Shown: one piece after another, positions 40,804 to 52,506 of the stretch
Numbering within the stretch: position 1 is the first letter of the stretch
Layout of the letters: every line of letters starts with the position of its first letter
Assembly (NCBI GenBank): GCA_017938695.1
Contig: JAGBBA010000064.1
Location: 18,883-82,882, forward strand
Length of the DNA: 64,000 nucleotides
Reading direction: 5' to 3'
From: Clostridia bacterium
GTDB taxonomy: Bacteria > Bacillota > Clostridia > Christensenellales > Aristaeellaceae
Notes under the pieces: model-generated
What the model saw: only the letters and a program-made list of their open reading frames with translations
Databases searched by the model: none
What the model was told of the DNA's origin: nothing
Program-made: the position numbers and the translations under genes

Positions 40804-41634
40804 ATGCTGAGAATTGGCTGTCATTTATCGGCGTCGAAGGGCTATCTGCACATGGCGAAGGAGGCCCTGTCCATCGGCGCGAACACCTTTCAGTTTTTTA
40901 CACGCAATCCCCGGGGCGGCACCGCCAAAGCCATGGACGAGGCGGACGTGGCGGCTTTCCGGGATTTTGCGGCGGAAAACGGCATCGGCGTTATCCTGGC
41001 CCATGCGCCCTATACCCTCAACGGCTGCTCGGCGGAGGCGTCCATCCGGGAATTCGCCGCAAGAACCATGCTGGACGACCTTCACCGCATGGAATACACC
41101 CCCGGCAACCTGTATAACTTCCATCCCGGCAGCCATGTGAAGCAGGGCGTTGAAACCGGCATCGAGCTCATTGCCCAGATGCTGAACAGCATCCTGTGGC
41201 AGGACATGCACACCACCGTGCTGCTGGAAACCATGGCTGGCAAGGGCAGCGAGGTGGGCGGCAGCTTTGAGGAGCTGCGAGCCATCATCGACCGGGTGGC
41301 GTTGCAGGACAAGCTGGGCGTGTGCCTGGATACCTGCCACGTCAGCGACGCAGGCTATGATATCGTCAACGACCTGGACGGCGTGCTGACCCGGTTTGAT
41401 AACATCGTGGGCCTGGAGCGCATCAAGGCCGTGCACATCAACGATAGCAAGAACCCCCTGGGCGCGCGCAAGGACCGGCATGAGAAGATCGGCCAGGGAA
41501 CCATCGGCACCGAGGCCATCGTTCGTCTGATGACCCACCCGGCCCTGCGGGACAAGCCCTTTTACCTGGAAACGCCCAACGAGCTGGACGGCTACGCGGC
41601 GGAGATCGCCTTACTGAAGGAGAAATGGTCATGA
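40804..41634 (+). CDS. nfo: Endonuclease IV
   Basis: The 276-residue product is a full-length AP endonuclease of the TIM-barrel, three-zinc type. Visible metal-site motifs are [14 protein letters not shown] (His), [16 protein letters not shown] (Glu), [14 protein letters not shown] (Asp, His), [24 protein letters not shown] in two parts ([13 protein letters not shown]) and FYLETPN (Glu). It nicks DNA at abasic sites in base excision repair. It follows the pentapeptide-repeat gene by 4 bases and overlaps the Nudix-HAD gene, so repair and nucleotide clean-up are linked in one operon. Confidence 0.95.
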   Translation: MLRIGCHLSASKGYLHMAKEALSIGANTFQFFTRNPRGGTAKAMDEADVAAFRDFAAENGIGVILAHAPYTLNGCSAEASIREFAARTMLDDLHRMEYTPGNLYNFHPGSHVKQGVETGIELIAQMLNSILWQDMHTTVLLETMAGKGSEVGGSFEELRAIIDRVALQDKLGVCLDTCHVSDAGYDIVNDLDGVLTRFDNIVGLERIKAVHINDSKNPLGARKDRHEKIGQGTIGTEAIVRLMTHPALRDKPFYLETPNELDGYAAEIALLKEKWS

Positions 41635-42638
41635 TCGAGGTTTCTGCCGGGATCATCCGCCGCAAGGACGGCCGGGTGCTGATCTGCCAGCGGGGCGAGG
41701 GGCGGAACAACGCCCATCTGTGGGAATTTCCCGGCGGCAAGATCGAAGCGGGGGAATCCCCCTGCGACTGCCTGCGCCGGGAGCTGATGGAGGAGCTCTC
41801 CCTGCCGGTGGAGGGCTTGCAGGAGGTGTGCCAGCAGCAGGCCCAGGGCATCCTGTTTCACTTTATTGAGGGAACTACGGAGGGGATGCCTGCCCTCACC
41901 GAGCACGAGGCCTTTGCCTTCGTGACCGACCGGGACATGCTGCGCTACGCCTTCTGCCCGGCGGATACCGCTGTGGCCCGGGACATGGCCCTGAATGCAC
42001 CGCCCCTGCGGCATTTCTTCTGGGATTTTGACGGTACGCTGCTGGACACCTACCCGGCCATGACCGAAGCCTTTGTGCGCATGGCGGCAAGGGCTGGCTT
42101 TGTCATCGAACCCCAGCGGGCCCTGAACCTGATGAAAGAAAACCTGACTCACGCCTTGCAGGTGGTGGCAGGGGAGAACGGCCTGGACGCTGCGGTCCTC
42201 TTGCCCATGTTCCGGGAGGAAGAGAAGCTCACCCTGCCCCGGCTGATCCGCCCCGTGCCGGGCATCCCCGAGGCACTGCGCGCCCTGCCCGGCCAGCACT
42301 ACCTGGTGACCCACCGGGATCACGACGCCCTGGCCTACCTGGAGCAGACCGGCCTGAAAGCATATTTCACCGATTTTGTGGTGGCGGACGACGGCTTCCC
42401 CCGCAAGCCCCAGCCGGACAGTCTTTTGCACCTGGTGCGTAAGCACGGCCTGAATCTGAGCGAGTGCGTGATGATCGGCGACCGTCCCCTGGACACCGCC
42501 GCAGGTCGCAACGCAGATATGCTCTCCTGCCTGCTGGACACGGAAAACCGCTTCCCGGACGACCCCTGCGACCTCCGCACAAGCTCCGCTTATGAATTAC
42601 CCTCCCTGCTCTGCCCCCAGCCAGCACTTCATTCCTAA
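41631..42638 (+). CDS. Nudix hydrolase fused to HAD-family phosphatase
   Basis: The 335-residue product joins a MutT-like Nudix domain (1-130) to a HAD hydrolase (about 130-310). The Nudix box is [20 protein letters not shown] plus ELSL, with Ser in place of the usual Gly before the last residue. The HAD motifs are [19 protein letters not shown], and KPQPDSLLH with [10 protein letters not shown]. Together they could dephosphorylate damaged or excess nucleotides. ATG 41631 is preceded by AAGGAG at 8 bases. The last 20 residues run into the AT-rich repeat R4, which supplies the stop codon, so the C-terminus may be altered. Confidence 0.85.
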   Translation: MIEVSAGIIRRKDGRVLICQRGEGRNNAHLWEFPGGKIEAGESPCDCLRRELMEELSLPVEGLQEVCQQQAQGILFHFIEGTTEGMPALTEHEAFAFVTDRDMLRYAFCPADTAVARDMALNAPPLRHFFWDFDGTLLDTYPAMTEAFVRMAARAGFVIEPQRALNLMKENLTHALQVVAGENGLDAAVLLPMFREEEKLTLPRLIRPVPGIPEALRALPGQHYLVTHRDHDALAYLEQTGLKAYFTDFVVADDGFPRKPQPDSLLHLVRKHGLNLSECVMIGDRPLDTAAGRNADMLSCLLDTENRFPDDPCDLRTSSAYELPSLLCPQPALHS

Positions 42639-42677
42639 TTCCTAATTCCTAATTCATAATTCATCATTCATAATTCC
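42631..42677. repeat. R4 AT-rich tandem repeat, copy a
   Basis: Tandem units of TAATTCC and TAATTCAT fill this stretch. It contains the stop codon of the Nudix-HAD gene. The same kind of sequence recurs at 50214-50248. The remaining gap to 42800 shows a possible extended -10 (TGGTAATAT near 42703-42711) for the L,D-transpeptidase gene, with no clear -35. Confidence 0.7.
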
Positions 42678-42800
42678 CGCTTGGGGTAGCCAAGACGCGA
42701 GAAATCTGGTAATATAGATAAATCGGCGCAAGAATTTGTGTCGCTGGAACGTTGAATCAATGAAACCTTACGCAAGATGCATTGCCATTGGAGGAATATC

Positions 42801-44663
42801 ATGCGCAAGTTATTAACTGTTTTCTTATTGCTGATGCTGCTTTGCGGCGCGGCACAGGCGGAAAGTGCCCTGTCCCTGGAGCCGGTGGGGGAGACCATCC
42901 ACCCCGGCCGCGCAGTGACCATCAGCTTTACCGCACCCGAGACCGGCGCGGCGGAGATCCTGCTGAAGGACATGCAGGGGCAGACGCTGTCCGTTGTGGT
43001 GGAGAATTTTATTGCCGACCAGGGCTTTAACAGCCTGTGGTGGAACGGCACCTACCAGGGCGTGCCTGCCCCCCAGGGCGAGCACCAGCTGGTGGTGAAC
43101 CTGAACGGGCAGTCCGCCTCCGTGCCAGTCACGGTGGGCAGCATGGCCCCCTACTTTGCCAGCATCGCCGTGGACAGCACCGCTGCCACCCCGGCCGTGC
43201 CCATCAAGGTGGATTTCTACGCCAGCACCGACGGCGTGGTCACTGTGGGCCTTCTGCAGGACGACGTGCACGTGGAGATCGCCACGGTGGACGTGCAGGA
43301 GGGCCAGCAGACCTATCTATGGCAGACCAGCCACTACACCGGCATCGGCCTGCGCGACGGCACCGCCTCCCTGACGCTGATGCTGACCAATAACGAGGAC
43401 TTCTCCTCCAACGAGGAGCACATCGCCCTCACGCTGTCCGGCTTTGCGATGGAGCAGCCCACCGCCGCCCCTGACGCGGTGATCCCCGAGGCCACCGATG
43501 CCCCTGCCGAGCAGCTGCCGGAAAACGACAGTGCCGTGACCATCGAAACGGAGATCCTGCCGGATCAGTCCGTGTTCACCCCCTCCTACGGCAGCCCCTA
43601 TAACACCGATACCTCCCTCAACTACTGGACGCTGCCCATGGACATCACCGACGAAGAGGCCGTGTGGGAAGTGCTGATGCAGCCCATGACCATCCTCTAT
43701 TCCAGCAAGGACAAGGCCGACCGCACCCAGGTGGTGCTCCGTGCCGAGCCCAGCGAGGACAGCCCGGGCGTGGGCGTGGTGACCCGCATCAACCAGGGCG
43801 TGCATGTGCTGGAAACCCTGGACAACGGCTGGTCGCTGATCGAGTGCTACTCCTCCTCCTTCCACAACAGCGAGGTGAAACGCTACAACTGCCTGGTGCA
43901 GGGCTATGTGGAAACCTCCCACCTCAAGACCATCGAGCCCCAGAAGGAATACGCCATGGTCATCGACAAGCTGACCCAGCGGCTGTACCTGTTCAAGGAG
44001 GGCAAGCTGTATTCCACGCTGCTGGTATCCACCGGCCTGACCAATGAAAAGCAGCCCTGGAACGAAACCCGCTCCGGCGAGTTTATGCTCACCAGCCCTG
44101 TGGGCGGCTTCCCCAGCGGCAACCTGACCTGCGCCATGGCCATCCGCTTCAACAGCGGCGACCTTCTGCACGAGGTGCCTTACAAGACCAACGCCGACGG
44201 CACCAAGAATTACAGCTATGCCGAGCCCAGCCTGGGCACCAAGGCCAGCCACGGCTGCATCCGCGTGCAGCGGCGCAAGACCCCCGAGGGCATCAACATG
44301 GCCTGGCTGTGGAACAACCGCGAATGGAACACCAAGCTGCTGATCTGGGAGGACTGGCAGGGCCGTCAAATCCCCATCCCGGAAGACGATCTGCAGCTGT
44401 ACTACAACCCCAAGGGCGGCGAATCGTACCATTCTGCGGAAACCTGCTACTCCGCGCAGAAGACCACATTCACGGCCTTCTCCTACAGCCAGCTGGAGGA
44501 TGAAGGCTTCGCCAAGCTGAAACGCTGCTCCTACTGCGCGCCTGCCTTGCGTGTCAGCGAGATCGAGGAGATCAACGCTGTGTACGCCCCCGGCGGCGAC
44601 CATGACCCCATTCTGACGGAACTCCGCCAAAAGCAGCTGGAAAAAGAAGCGGCGGACGATTGA
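42801..44663 (+). CDS. L,D-transpeptidase (YkuD family) with Ig-like and metal-binding domains
   Basis: The 620-residue product has a signal peptide (MRKLLTVFLLLMLLCGAAQA), two or three FlgD-like Ig domains (about 25-225), a Pro/Ala/Thr linker, an SH3-like segment and a YkuD domain (about 390-510). The catalytic motif is SHGCIRVQ with Cys as nucleophile and the His shortly before it. The C-terminus has YHSAETCYS and then RCSYCAP, a His-Cys3 pattern like small zinc-binding Ada/thermonuclease-tail domains. It would make 3-3 crosslinks or attach proteins to peptidoglycan outside the cell. The ATG is preceded by GGAGGAATATC. Confidence 0.87.
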   Translation: MRKLLTVFLLLMLLCGAAQAESALSLEPVGETIHPGRAVTISFTAPETGAAEILLKDMQGQTLSVVVENFIADQGFNSLWWNGTYQGVPAPQGEHQLVVNLNGQSASVPVTVGSMAPYFASIAVDSTAATPAVPIKVDFYASTDGVVTVGLLQDDVHVEIATVDVQEGQQTYLWQTSHYTGIGLRDGTASLTLMLTNNEDFSSNEEHIALTLSGFAMEQPTAAPDAVIPEATDAPAEQLPENDSAVTIETEILPDQSVFTPSYGSPYNTDTSLNYWTLPMDITDEEAVWEVLMQPMTILYSSKDKADRTQVVLRAEPSEDSPGVGVVTRINQGVHVLETLDNGWSLIECYSSSFHNSEVKRYNCLVQGYVETSHLKTIEPQKEYAMVIDKLTQRLYLFKEGKLYSTLLVSTGLTNEKQPWNETRSGEFMLTSPVGGFPSGNLTCAMAIRFNSGDLLHEVPYKTNADGTKNYSYAEPSLGTKASHGCIRVQRRKTPEGINMAWLWNNREWNTKLLIWEDWQGRQIPIPEDDLQLYYNPKGGESYHSAETCYSAQKTTFTAFSYSQLEDEGFAKLKRCSYCAPALRVSEIEEINAVYAPGGDHDPILTELRQKQLEKEAADD

Positions 44664-44688
44664 TTTTCCCTGCAAGGGAGGCTGATCC

Positions 44689-45399
44689 ATGAACGCTGTT
44701 GACTATGTGGTGCTGGGCCTTTTGGGCCTGAGCGTGCTGTTCGGGTTTTACCGCGGCTTTGTGAGCACGGTGCTCAACTCCGGCGGCTGCCTGATCTCGC
44801 TGATCCTGTCCTTCATCCTCTATCCCAAGGCGGCAGAGCTGATCCAGGGCAATGATGAACTGGTGCGCACCCTTTTGCACTACACCGATGCATCCTCGCG
44901 CCTGGGTGATTTGGAGCTGTCCATCACCAACGTGGCCACGCTGACGCAGTCGAAGATCGCGGAGGTGGTGAGCAAGGTGCAGCTGCCCCCGCCCCTGGAC
45001 ACGCTTTTGCAGGTGAACCTGGAAAAGCAGGTGTACGCGGCCAGTGCGGGCATCGACACCGTGGCGGATTACGTGAGCCAGACGATCCTGACGGCCTGCA
45101 TCAACATCATTTGCTTCCTGGTGTGCTTTGCGGTGATCTACATCGCCCTGGCCCTGATCGTAAACCTGCTCAAGGCGATCTTCCGCTTTCCGGTGCTCAA
45201 GCAGCTGGACTGGCTGGCTGGCGGGATCTTCGGTTTTCTGCGGGGCCTGGTGATCTGCTATGCGGTGTTTGCCCTGGTGCCTCTGGTGCAGACGGTGGTG
45301 CCCATTGATATGCTGGCGCAGCTGTTTGAGGAAAGCACCCTGGCACCGATCTTTAACAACGGGAATCTGATTTTAGGCATTATGAACGGACGGCTGTAA
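44689..45399 (+). CDS. CvpA family membrane protein
   Basis: The 236-residue product has about four membrane segments with the CvpA N-terminus DYVVLGLLGLSVLFGFYRGF and the C-terminal GGIFGFLRGLVICYAVFALV. The family is linked to colicin V production and purine-related phenotypes in other bacteria; the function is unclear. It lies 25 bases after the L,D-transpeptidase gene, likely in one transcript, and is followed by a terminator. Confidence 0.85.
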   Translation: MNAVDYVVLGLLGLSVLFGFYRGFVSTVLNSGGCLISLILSFILYPKAAELIQGNDELVRTLLHYTDASSRLGDLELSITNVATLTQSKIAEVVSKVQLPPPLDTLLQVNLEKQVYAASAGIDTVADYVSQTILTACINIICFLVCFAVIYIALALIVNLLKAIFRFPVLKQLDWLAGGIFGFLRGLVICYAVFALVPLVQTVVPIDMLAQLFEESTLAPIFNNGNLILGIMNGRL

Positions 45400-45411
45400 G
45401 GCCGGGAGAAA

Positions 45412-45449
45412 TGCACGGGATGGCAAGGAGCCGCCCGTGCGTTTTATTT
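45412..45449 (+). terminator. Intrinsic terminator of the cvpA-like gene
   Basis: GCACGGG (45413-45419) pairs with CCCGTGC (45434-45440), followed by GTTTTATTT. The loop is 14 bases long and may fold further. Confidence 0.65.
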
Positions 45450-45514
45450 GGGGAATGCGGAATGCGGAATTGAGTTTGTGGACGGAGAATGGCTGACATT
45501 GGAGCAAGTGGCAG

Positions 45515-45573
45515 AACCGCTCCTTCCGTCAGCCGCAAGCGGCTGCCACCTCCCTCGGAGATGGAGGCTTTTG
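45515..45573 (-). repeat. R3 repeat, left copy (inverted)
   Basis: It holds CCGTCAGCCGCAAGCGGCTG then CCACCTCCCTC. Read on the minus strand it matches the R3 copy at 48680-48738 closely. It lies on the outer side of R1 copy B, upstream of secA. The 45450-45514 stretch between the terminator and R3 shows nothing else. Confidence 0.75.
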
Positions 45574-45597
45574 GCGATGCGAAACCAAACAGTACCC

Positions 45598-45705
45598 GCG
45601 TCGCGGCGCGACCGAACGAAACGGGTCGAAGACCCCGCGCCGTGACCCCTGCTTGGCAGGCGTACCCCGGCCATCCCCGAATGGGTTCAGGGATGAAATC
45701 CCTGG
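45598..45705 (-). repeat. R1 composite repeat, copy B (inverted)
   Basis: On the minus strand it reads, from 45705, the hairpin CCAGGGATttcATCCCTG, then AACCCATTCGGGG and the R1 core GGGGTCACGGCGC...GCGCCGCGACGC (ending 45598). It lies upstream of secA in the opposite direction to all other copies. Its hairpin comes within a few bases of the secA -35 box. Confidence 0.8.
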
Positions 45706-45707
45706 GG

Positions 45708-45737
45708 TTGCAAGAATGGGGGAAGACATGGTATAAT
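45708..45737 (+). promoter_or_regulatory. Promoter of secA
   Basis: TTGCAA (45708-45713) and TATAAT (45732-45737) are 18 bases apart, and TGG before TATAAT gives an extended -10. The leader is about 38 bases, with GGAGA before the ATG. Confidence 0.8.
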
Positions 45738-45780
45738 ATAAGATGCGTTCATATGGATATGGACGGGTTAGGAGACTTTT

Positions 45781-48477
<2,697 letters not shown>

Positions 48478-48497
48478 ACGCATTTCGCCTTCGGCGA

Positions 48498-48670
48498 CCA
48501 AAGGGGCTCTGCCCCTTTGGAAACCCTGCCCAAGGGCTCTGCCCTTGGGAATCCCGCGAAGGGCCTTCGGCCCTTTCGAAACCCATTCGGGGAAGCGTTG
48601 CTCGGTGATCGCCGAGCTGGGGTCACGGCGCGGGGCCTTCGACCCGTTTCATTTGGGCGCGCCGCGACGC
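48498..48670 (+). repeat. R1 composite repeat, copy C
   Basis: It starts 20 bases after the secA stop with CCAAAGGGGC-tct-GCCCCTTTGG (48498-48520), then CCCAAGGGC-tct-GCCCTTGGG (48529-48549), GAAGGGC-x-GCCCTTTC, AACCCATTCGGGG and the core GGGGTCACGGCGC...GCGCCGCGACGC (48619-48670). Confidence 0.85.
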
Positions 48671-48679
48671 ATGCCTGCA

Positions 48680-48738
48680 GCAAAAGCCTCCCTTGTGTAA
48701 AGGAAGGTGGCAGCCGCTTGCGGCTGACGGAGGGATTG
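48680..48738 (+). repeat. R3 repeat, right copy
   Basis: AAAAGCCTCCCTT, then GGTGGCAGCCGCTTGCGGCT and GACGGAGGGA; the inverse of the copy at 45515-45573. Downstream to 48991 there are further palindromes (GGGGCGAACTATGTTCGCCC near 48780-48800, CCGCCTC/GAGGCGG near 48924-48939) and the ribosome site of prfB, but no gene. Confidence 0.75.
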
Positions 48739-48991
48739 CTGCCGCATGCCCAACATGCCGCTTTCCCTCCGCACCCGTAGGGGCGAACTATGTTCGCCCG
48801 TCCCTTAATCTCTCGATCAAAAAGAAAGTTGGAACAGCCATGATTGGATTCTTGTAACGGGTTGGTTAATCAATCAAATGGTGACCCGAAGGTTTCCAAA
48901 GGGCGATCGGAAAGCCCTTTGGCCGCCTCCGCAGAGGCGGAATCTCTTTGCGATTTAAATCAATCTGTTATAAAGAATGCGAGGTATAACA

Positions 48992-50092
48992 ATGCTTGAA
49001 TTAGAACAGTATGCCCAGGACATCGAAACCATCCGCAAGTCCCTGCTGGCTGCAGGCGACGCGCTGCACATTGACCACATCAAGGAGCAGATCGACGAGC
49101 TGACCGAGGAAATGAATCAGCCCGAGTTCTGGAACGACACCGACCGCTCCACCCGCGTGAACCAGAAGCTGGGCCAGCTGAAGAACAAGGTGGGCCACTA
49201 CGAAAAGCTGCTCTGTGCCGCCGATGACATCGAGGTCATGATGGACCTGGCCAAGGAAGAAAACGACCAGGACATGGTGGACGAAGTGGGCGTGGAGCTG
49301 GAGAAGCTCCGCGAGCAGGCCGACGCCCTGGAGCTGGAAACCCTCATGCGCGGCGACTATGACGACAGCCCCGCCATTCTGTCCCTGCACGCTGGTGCGG
49401 GCGGCACCGAGGCCCAGGACTGGACCCAGATGCTCTACCGTATGTACACCCGTTACTGCGAAAAGATGGGCTTCACCGTGAAGGTGCTGGACTACCTGGA
49501 CGGCGATACCGCGGGCGTGAAGTCCGTGACCTTTGAGGTCAGCGGTGACCATGCCTACGGCTACCTCCGCGGCGAGAAGGGCGTGCACCGCCTGGTGCGC
49601 ATCTCTCCCTTTGATGCCAATGCCCGCCGCCAGACTTCCTTCTCCTCCCTGGACGTGTCCCCCATCCTGGAGGACGACGACGGCGAGATCGAGATCAACA
49701 TGAAGGACGTCCGCGTGGACACCTACCACTCCTCCGGTGCTGGCGGCCAGAACGTTAACAAGACTTCTTCCGCCGTGCGTATGACCCACTTCCCCACGGG
49801 CATCGTCGTCGCCTGCCAGACCGAGCGCGACCAGGTGCAAAACCGCGCCACCTGCTTGCGCATGCTGCGCTCCAAGCTGCTGGAACTGCGCGAACGCGAG
49901 AAGGAACAGCAGATGGCCGACATCAAGGGCGAAATGAAGAAGATCGAATGGGGCAGCCAGATTCGCTCCTACGTCTTCCAGCCCTACACCATGGTGAAGG
50001 ATCACCGCACCGGCTTCGAGTCCGGCAACATCGACGACGTGATGAACGGCAACCTGGAAGGTTTCGTCACCTCCTACCTCAAAATGCAGTAA
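48992..50092 (+). CDS. prfB: Peptide chain release factor 2, without programmed frameshift
   Basis: The 366-residue product is a full-length RF2. It has the SPF anticodon-like motif in VRISPFDANARRQ and the catalytic GGQ in SSGAGGQNVNKTSS. It releases peptides at UGA and UAA. In most bacteria prfB needs a +1 frameshift near codon 25 at a CUU-UGA site. Here the whole gene is one continuous frame, and the equivalent region (KSLLAAGDALHID) has no in-frame UGA, so this autoregulation is lost. The start at ATG 48992 has GCGAGG upstream; an in-frame ATG at 48977 lacks one. R1 copy D begins at the first base after its TAA. Confidence 0.95.
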   Translation: MLELEQYAQDIETIRKSLLAAGDALHIDHIKEQIDELTEEMNQPEFWNDTDRSTRVNQKLGQLKNKVGHYEKLLCAADDIEVMMDLAKEENDQDMVDEVGVELEKLREQADALELETLMRGDYDDSPAILSLHAGAGGTEAQDWTQMLYRMYTRYCEKMGFTVKVLDYLDGDTAGVKSVTFEVSGDHAYGYLRGEKGVHRLVRISPFDANARRQTSFSSLDVSPILEDDDGEIEINMKDVRVDTYHSSGAGGQNVNKTSSAVRMTHFPTGIVVACQTERDQVQNRATCLRMLRSKLLELREREKEQQMADIKGEMKKIEWGSQIRSYVFQPYTMVKDHRTGFESGNIDDVMNGNLEGFVTSYLKMQ

Positions 50093-50182
50093 CCAGGGCC
50101 GCATGGCCCTGGACCCATTCGGGGCGACCCTGCCATGCACATGTCCCAGGGGTCACGGCGCATAACGGATGCGCCGCGACGC
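50093..50182 (+). repeat. R1 composite repeat, copy D (short)
   Basis: Starting directly after the prfB TAA, CCAGGGCC-gcat-GGCCCTGG (50093-50112) is followed by ACCCATTCGGGG and the short core GGGGTCACGGCGC-ataacggat-GCGCCGCGACGC (50149-50182). The short core is identical to that of copy E. Confidence 0.85.
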
Positions 50183-50213
50183 AGCAGAAGCAGCAAAGTC
50201 CCTGCTCGCCATC

Positions 50214-50248
50214 TTAATTCCTAATTCCTAATTCATAATTCATAATTT
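50214..50248. repeat. R4 AT-rich tandem repeat, copy b
   Basis: It consists of TAATTCC and TAATTCAT-like units, as at 42631-42677. The start of the DUF1461 gene follows within 25 bases, without a good ribosome site. Confidence 0.7.
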
Positions 50249-50271
50249 GAACTTCCCCTTGTGTGCAAACT

Positions 50272-50961
50272 ATGAAATCAAACAAACTCCTTGCCGCCTT
50301 GTGCGGCATCCTTTTATCCCTGGCGGCGTCGGTGGCGGCCCTGGCGTTCATCCTGGACGGGCTGGGCGGTTCCGCGCCGCTGATGCTCCAGCTGATGGAC
50401 AAACACGCCCCCGCGGAAGCGACCCGGCTGCCCCAGAAGCACTATCCGGCCATGGCGGAGATGATCACCGACTACCTTTCCGGCCGGGAGAAGACCTTCC
50501 AGTTTTCCTTCACGGAAGGGGAGGGGATCACCTACCAGTGCTTCAATGAAAAGGAACAGCAGCACATGGCGGATGTGAAGGCCCTGTTCGACCTGGACCG
50601 CACGGTGCTGCTGGTGGCGGTGCTGGTGCTGGTTTTGCTGGGGATGCTGGCCTGGCGGCTGCGGCTGTACCGCCGCTGGACGGCCCGGGGCTTCCTGTGG
50701 GGGAGCCTCTTGGTGCTGGCGGTGCTCACGGCCCTGGCAGCCTGGGCGGCGGTGGATTTCGACGGGCTGTTCATCCTGTTCCACCGGCTGTCCTTCACCA
50801 ATGAACTGTGGCTGCTGGATCCCCGGACGGATCTTCTGATCCGGCTGATGCCCACAGCGTTTTTCATCCACTACGCCGCCATTCTGGGCGGCACCTGGCT
50901 GGGCCTGCTCCTGGTGATGATGGCAGCGGCCCGGTATCTGTCAACGAGGTGGAAAGCATGA
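50272..50961 (+). CDS. TIGR01906/DUF1461 family membrane protein
   Basis: The 229-residue product has a membrane helix near the start, an outside segment and three or four more helices. The C-terminal half matches the family: FDGLFILFHRLSFTNELWLL, DPRTDLLIRLMPTAFF. The function of the family is unknown. An in-frame GTG lies at 50263; I chose ATG 50272, but neither has a strong ribosome site, so the start is uncertain and may be leaderless. The stop overlaps the tsaD start (ATGA). Confidence 0.8.
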   Translation: MKSNKLLAALCGILLSLAASVAALAFILDGLGGSAPLMLQLMDKHAPAEATRLPQKHYPAMAEMITDYLSGREKTFQFSFTEGEGITYQCFNEKEQQHMADVKALFDLDRTVLLVAVLVLVLLGMLAWRLRLYRRWTARGFLWGSLLVLAVLTALAAWAAVDFDGLFILFHRLSFTNELWLLDPRTDLLIRLMPTAFFIHYAAILGGTWLGLLLVMMAAARYLSTRWKA

Positions 50962-52016
50962 CCTATGAAGATACAGCGCGTGCCAGTGTGGCGCGTCTGA
51001 AAAATCAGGACAGGGTGCGCATTCTGGCCCTGGAAACCTCCTGCGATGAAACCGCCGCCGCGGTGATCGAGAATGGCCGTACCATTGTGTCCAACGTGGT
51101 GTTCAGCCAGATCGACCTGCACGCCCTGTATGGCGGCGTGGTGCCGGAGATCGCCAGCCGCGCCCATGTGGAGGCCTGCGACCGGGTGGTGGATCAGGCC
51201 GTGAAGGAGGCTGGCATGTCCCTCGCCGATGTGGACGCCTTTGCCGTCACCTACGGCCCCGGCCTGGTGGGCGCGCTGCTCACCGGCGTGAATTGCATGA
51301 AGGGCCTGAGCTACGCGCTGAACAAGCCGCTGATCCCCGTCAACCACATCGAGGGCCATGTTTCCGCCAACTACCTGACCCACCCTGACTTGAAGCCGCC
51401 TTTCGTGTGCCTGGTGGTATCCGGCGGCCACAGCCACCTGGTGCAGGTGACGGACTACGGCGAGTATCGCCTGCTGGGACAAACCATGGACGATGCCGCA
51501 GGCGAGGCCTTCGACAAGGCGGCCCGCGTGCTGTGCCTGCCGTACCCCGGCGGCCCCCGCATCGACGCCCTGGCCGAAGAGGGCGATCCCCACTACCTCA
51601 CCCTGCCCCATCCCCATCCCGACGGGCGGTACGACTACTCCTTCTCCGGCCTCAAAACGGCCTTCCTCAATGCTGCCCACAAAATGGAGCAGAAAGGGGA
51701 GGAGCTGCCCAAGGCGGATATGGCTGCATCCTTCCGGTATGCGGTGGTGTCCTCCCTGGTGGAAAAGGCTGTGCTGGCCGCCAAGGAAACCGGTGCCAAG
51801 TGCCTGGCCATGGCAGGCGGCGTGTCTGCCAACCGGCTTCTGCGCCGCATGATGCAGGAGGAATGCGACAAGGCTGGTATTCCGCTGTACATGCCCAAGG
51901 TTTCCCTGTGCACCGACAATGCCGCCATGATCGGCTCTGCTGCCTATTACCGCATGCTCCGCGGCGAGGTGGCCGACCTGTCCCTGAACGCCCAGCCTTC
52001 CCTGCGGCTGGTGTAA
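50958..52016 (+). CDS. tsaD: tRNA N6-threonylcarbamoyladenosine transferase TsaD
   Basis: The 352-residue product has the Kae1/TsaD ASKHA fold: ILALETSCDETAAAVI near the start, metal-binding HIEGHVSANYL (two His), VSGGHSHLV and the KAMAGGVSANRLLR-like segment CLAMAGGVSANRLL. It transfers threonylcarbamoyl to A37 of ANN-decoding tRNAs, with TsaB and TsaE. About 20 extra residues at the N-terminus (MTYEDTARASVARLKNQDR) are longer than in many homologues. It overlaps the DUF1461 gene by 4 bases. TsaB and TsaE are not in the window. Confidence 0.95.
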   Translation: MTYEDTARASVARLKNQDRVRILALETSCDETAAAVIENGRTIVSNVVFSQIDLHALYGGVVPEIASRAHVEACDRVVDQAVKEAGMSLADVDAFAVTYGPGLVGALLTGVNCMKGLSYALNKPLIPVNHIEGHVSANYLTHPDLKPPFVCLVVSGGHSHLVQVTDYGEYRLLGQTMDDAAGEAFDKAARVLCLPYPGGPRIDALAEEGDPHYLTLPHPHPDGRYDYSFSGLKTAFLNAAHKMEQKGEELPKADMAASFRYAVVSSLVEKAVLAAKETGAKCLAMAGGVSANRLLRRMMQEECDKAGIPLYMPKVSLCTDNAAMIGSAAYYRMLRGEVADLSLNAQPSLRLV

Positions 52017-52029
52017 CGGAGGTATACCA

Positions 52030-52425
52030 ATGAAGAAAAAGGAACTGCTGCAAGCGGTGAAATTCACCCTGTTCTCCATTTCCGCCGGTATTGTGCAGGC
52101 GGTGAGCTTCGCCATCCTGCATGACGTGCTGGGCCTGGAAAGCTACTGGCTGAGCCATGTGCCCTCCCTGATCCTGTCGGTTTTGTGGAACTTCACCTTC
52201 AACCGCAAGTACACCTTCAAGCCCACCGGCACCATCAAGCGCGATATGCTCCTGGTAGCCCTGTACTATGTGGTGTTCACCCCTGCCTCTGCCCTGTGGG
52301 GCACCTGGCTGGAAAAGCTGGGCCTGCACGACTGGCTGATCGAGATCATCAACATGCTCATCAACTTCGTGACCGAGTTCCTGTTCCAGAAATTCGTGGT
52401 CTACCGCGAAAAGAAGGAAGATTAA
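52030..52425 (+). CDS. GtrA-like family membrane protein
   Basis: The 131-residue product has four membrane segments with the GtrA pattern: LQAVKFTLFSISAGIVQAV, a WNFTFNRKYTFKP motif after the second helix (basic, aromatic) and FVTEFLFQKFVVYR at the end. The family is thought to flip or handle undecaprenyl-linked sugars; some members are general membrane proteins with unknown role. It follows tsaD by 13 bases and likely shares its transcript. Confidence 0.85.
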   Translation: MKKKELLQAVKFTLFSISAGIVQAVSFAILHDVLGLESYWLSHVPSLILSVLWNFTFNRKYTFKPTGTIKRDMLLVALYYVVFTPASALWGTWLEKLGLHDWLIEIINMLINFVTEFLFQKFVVYREKKED

Positions 52426-52506
52426 GATTTTCTCATTTTCTTCTCATGGAAACCAACTGGAAGCGGCATGGGCAGTGTGCTATCATACAGCCATGGAGGT
52501 TGATTG

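Noticed and set aside
48992-49090. Programmed +1 frameshift in prfB
   Set aside because: The frame is continuous and there is no slippery CUU-UGA site in the expected region.
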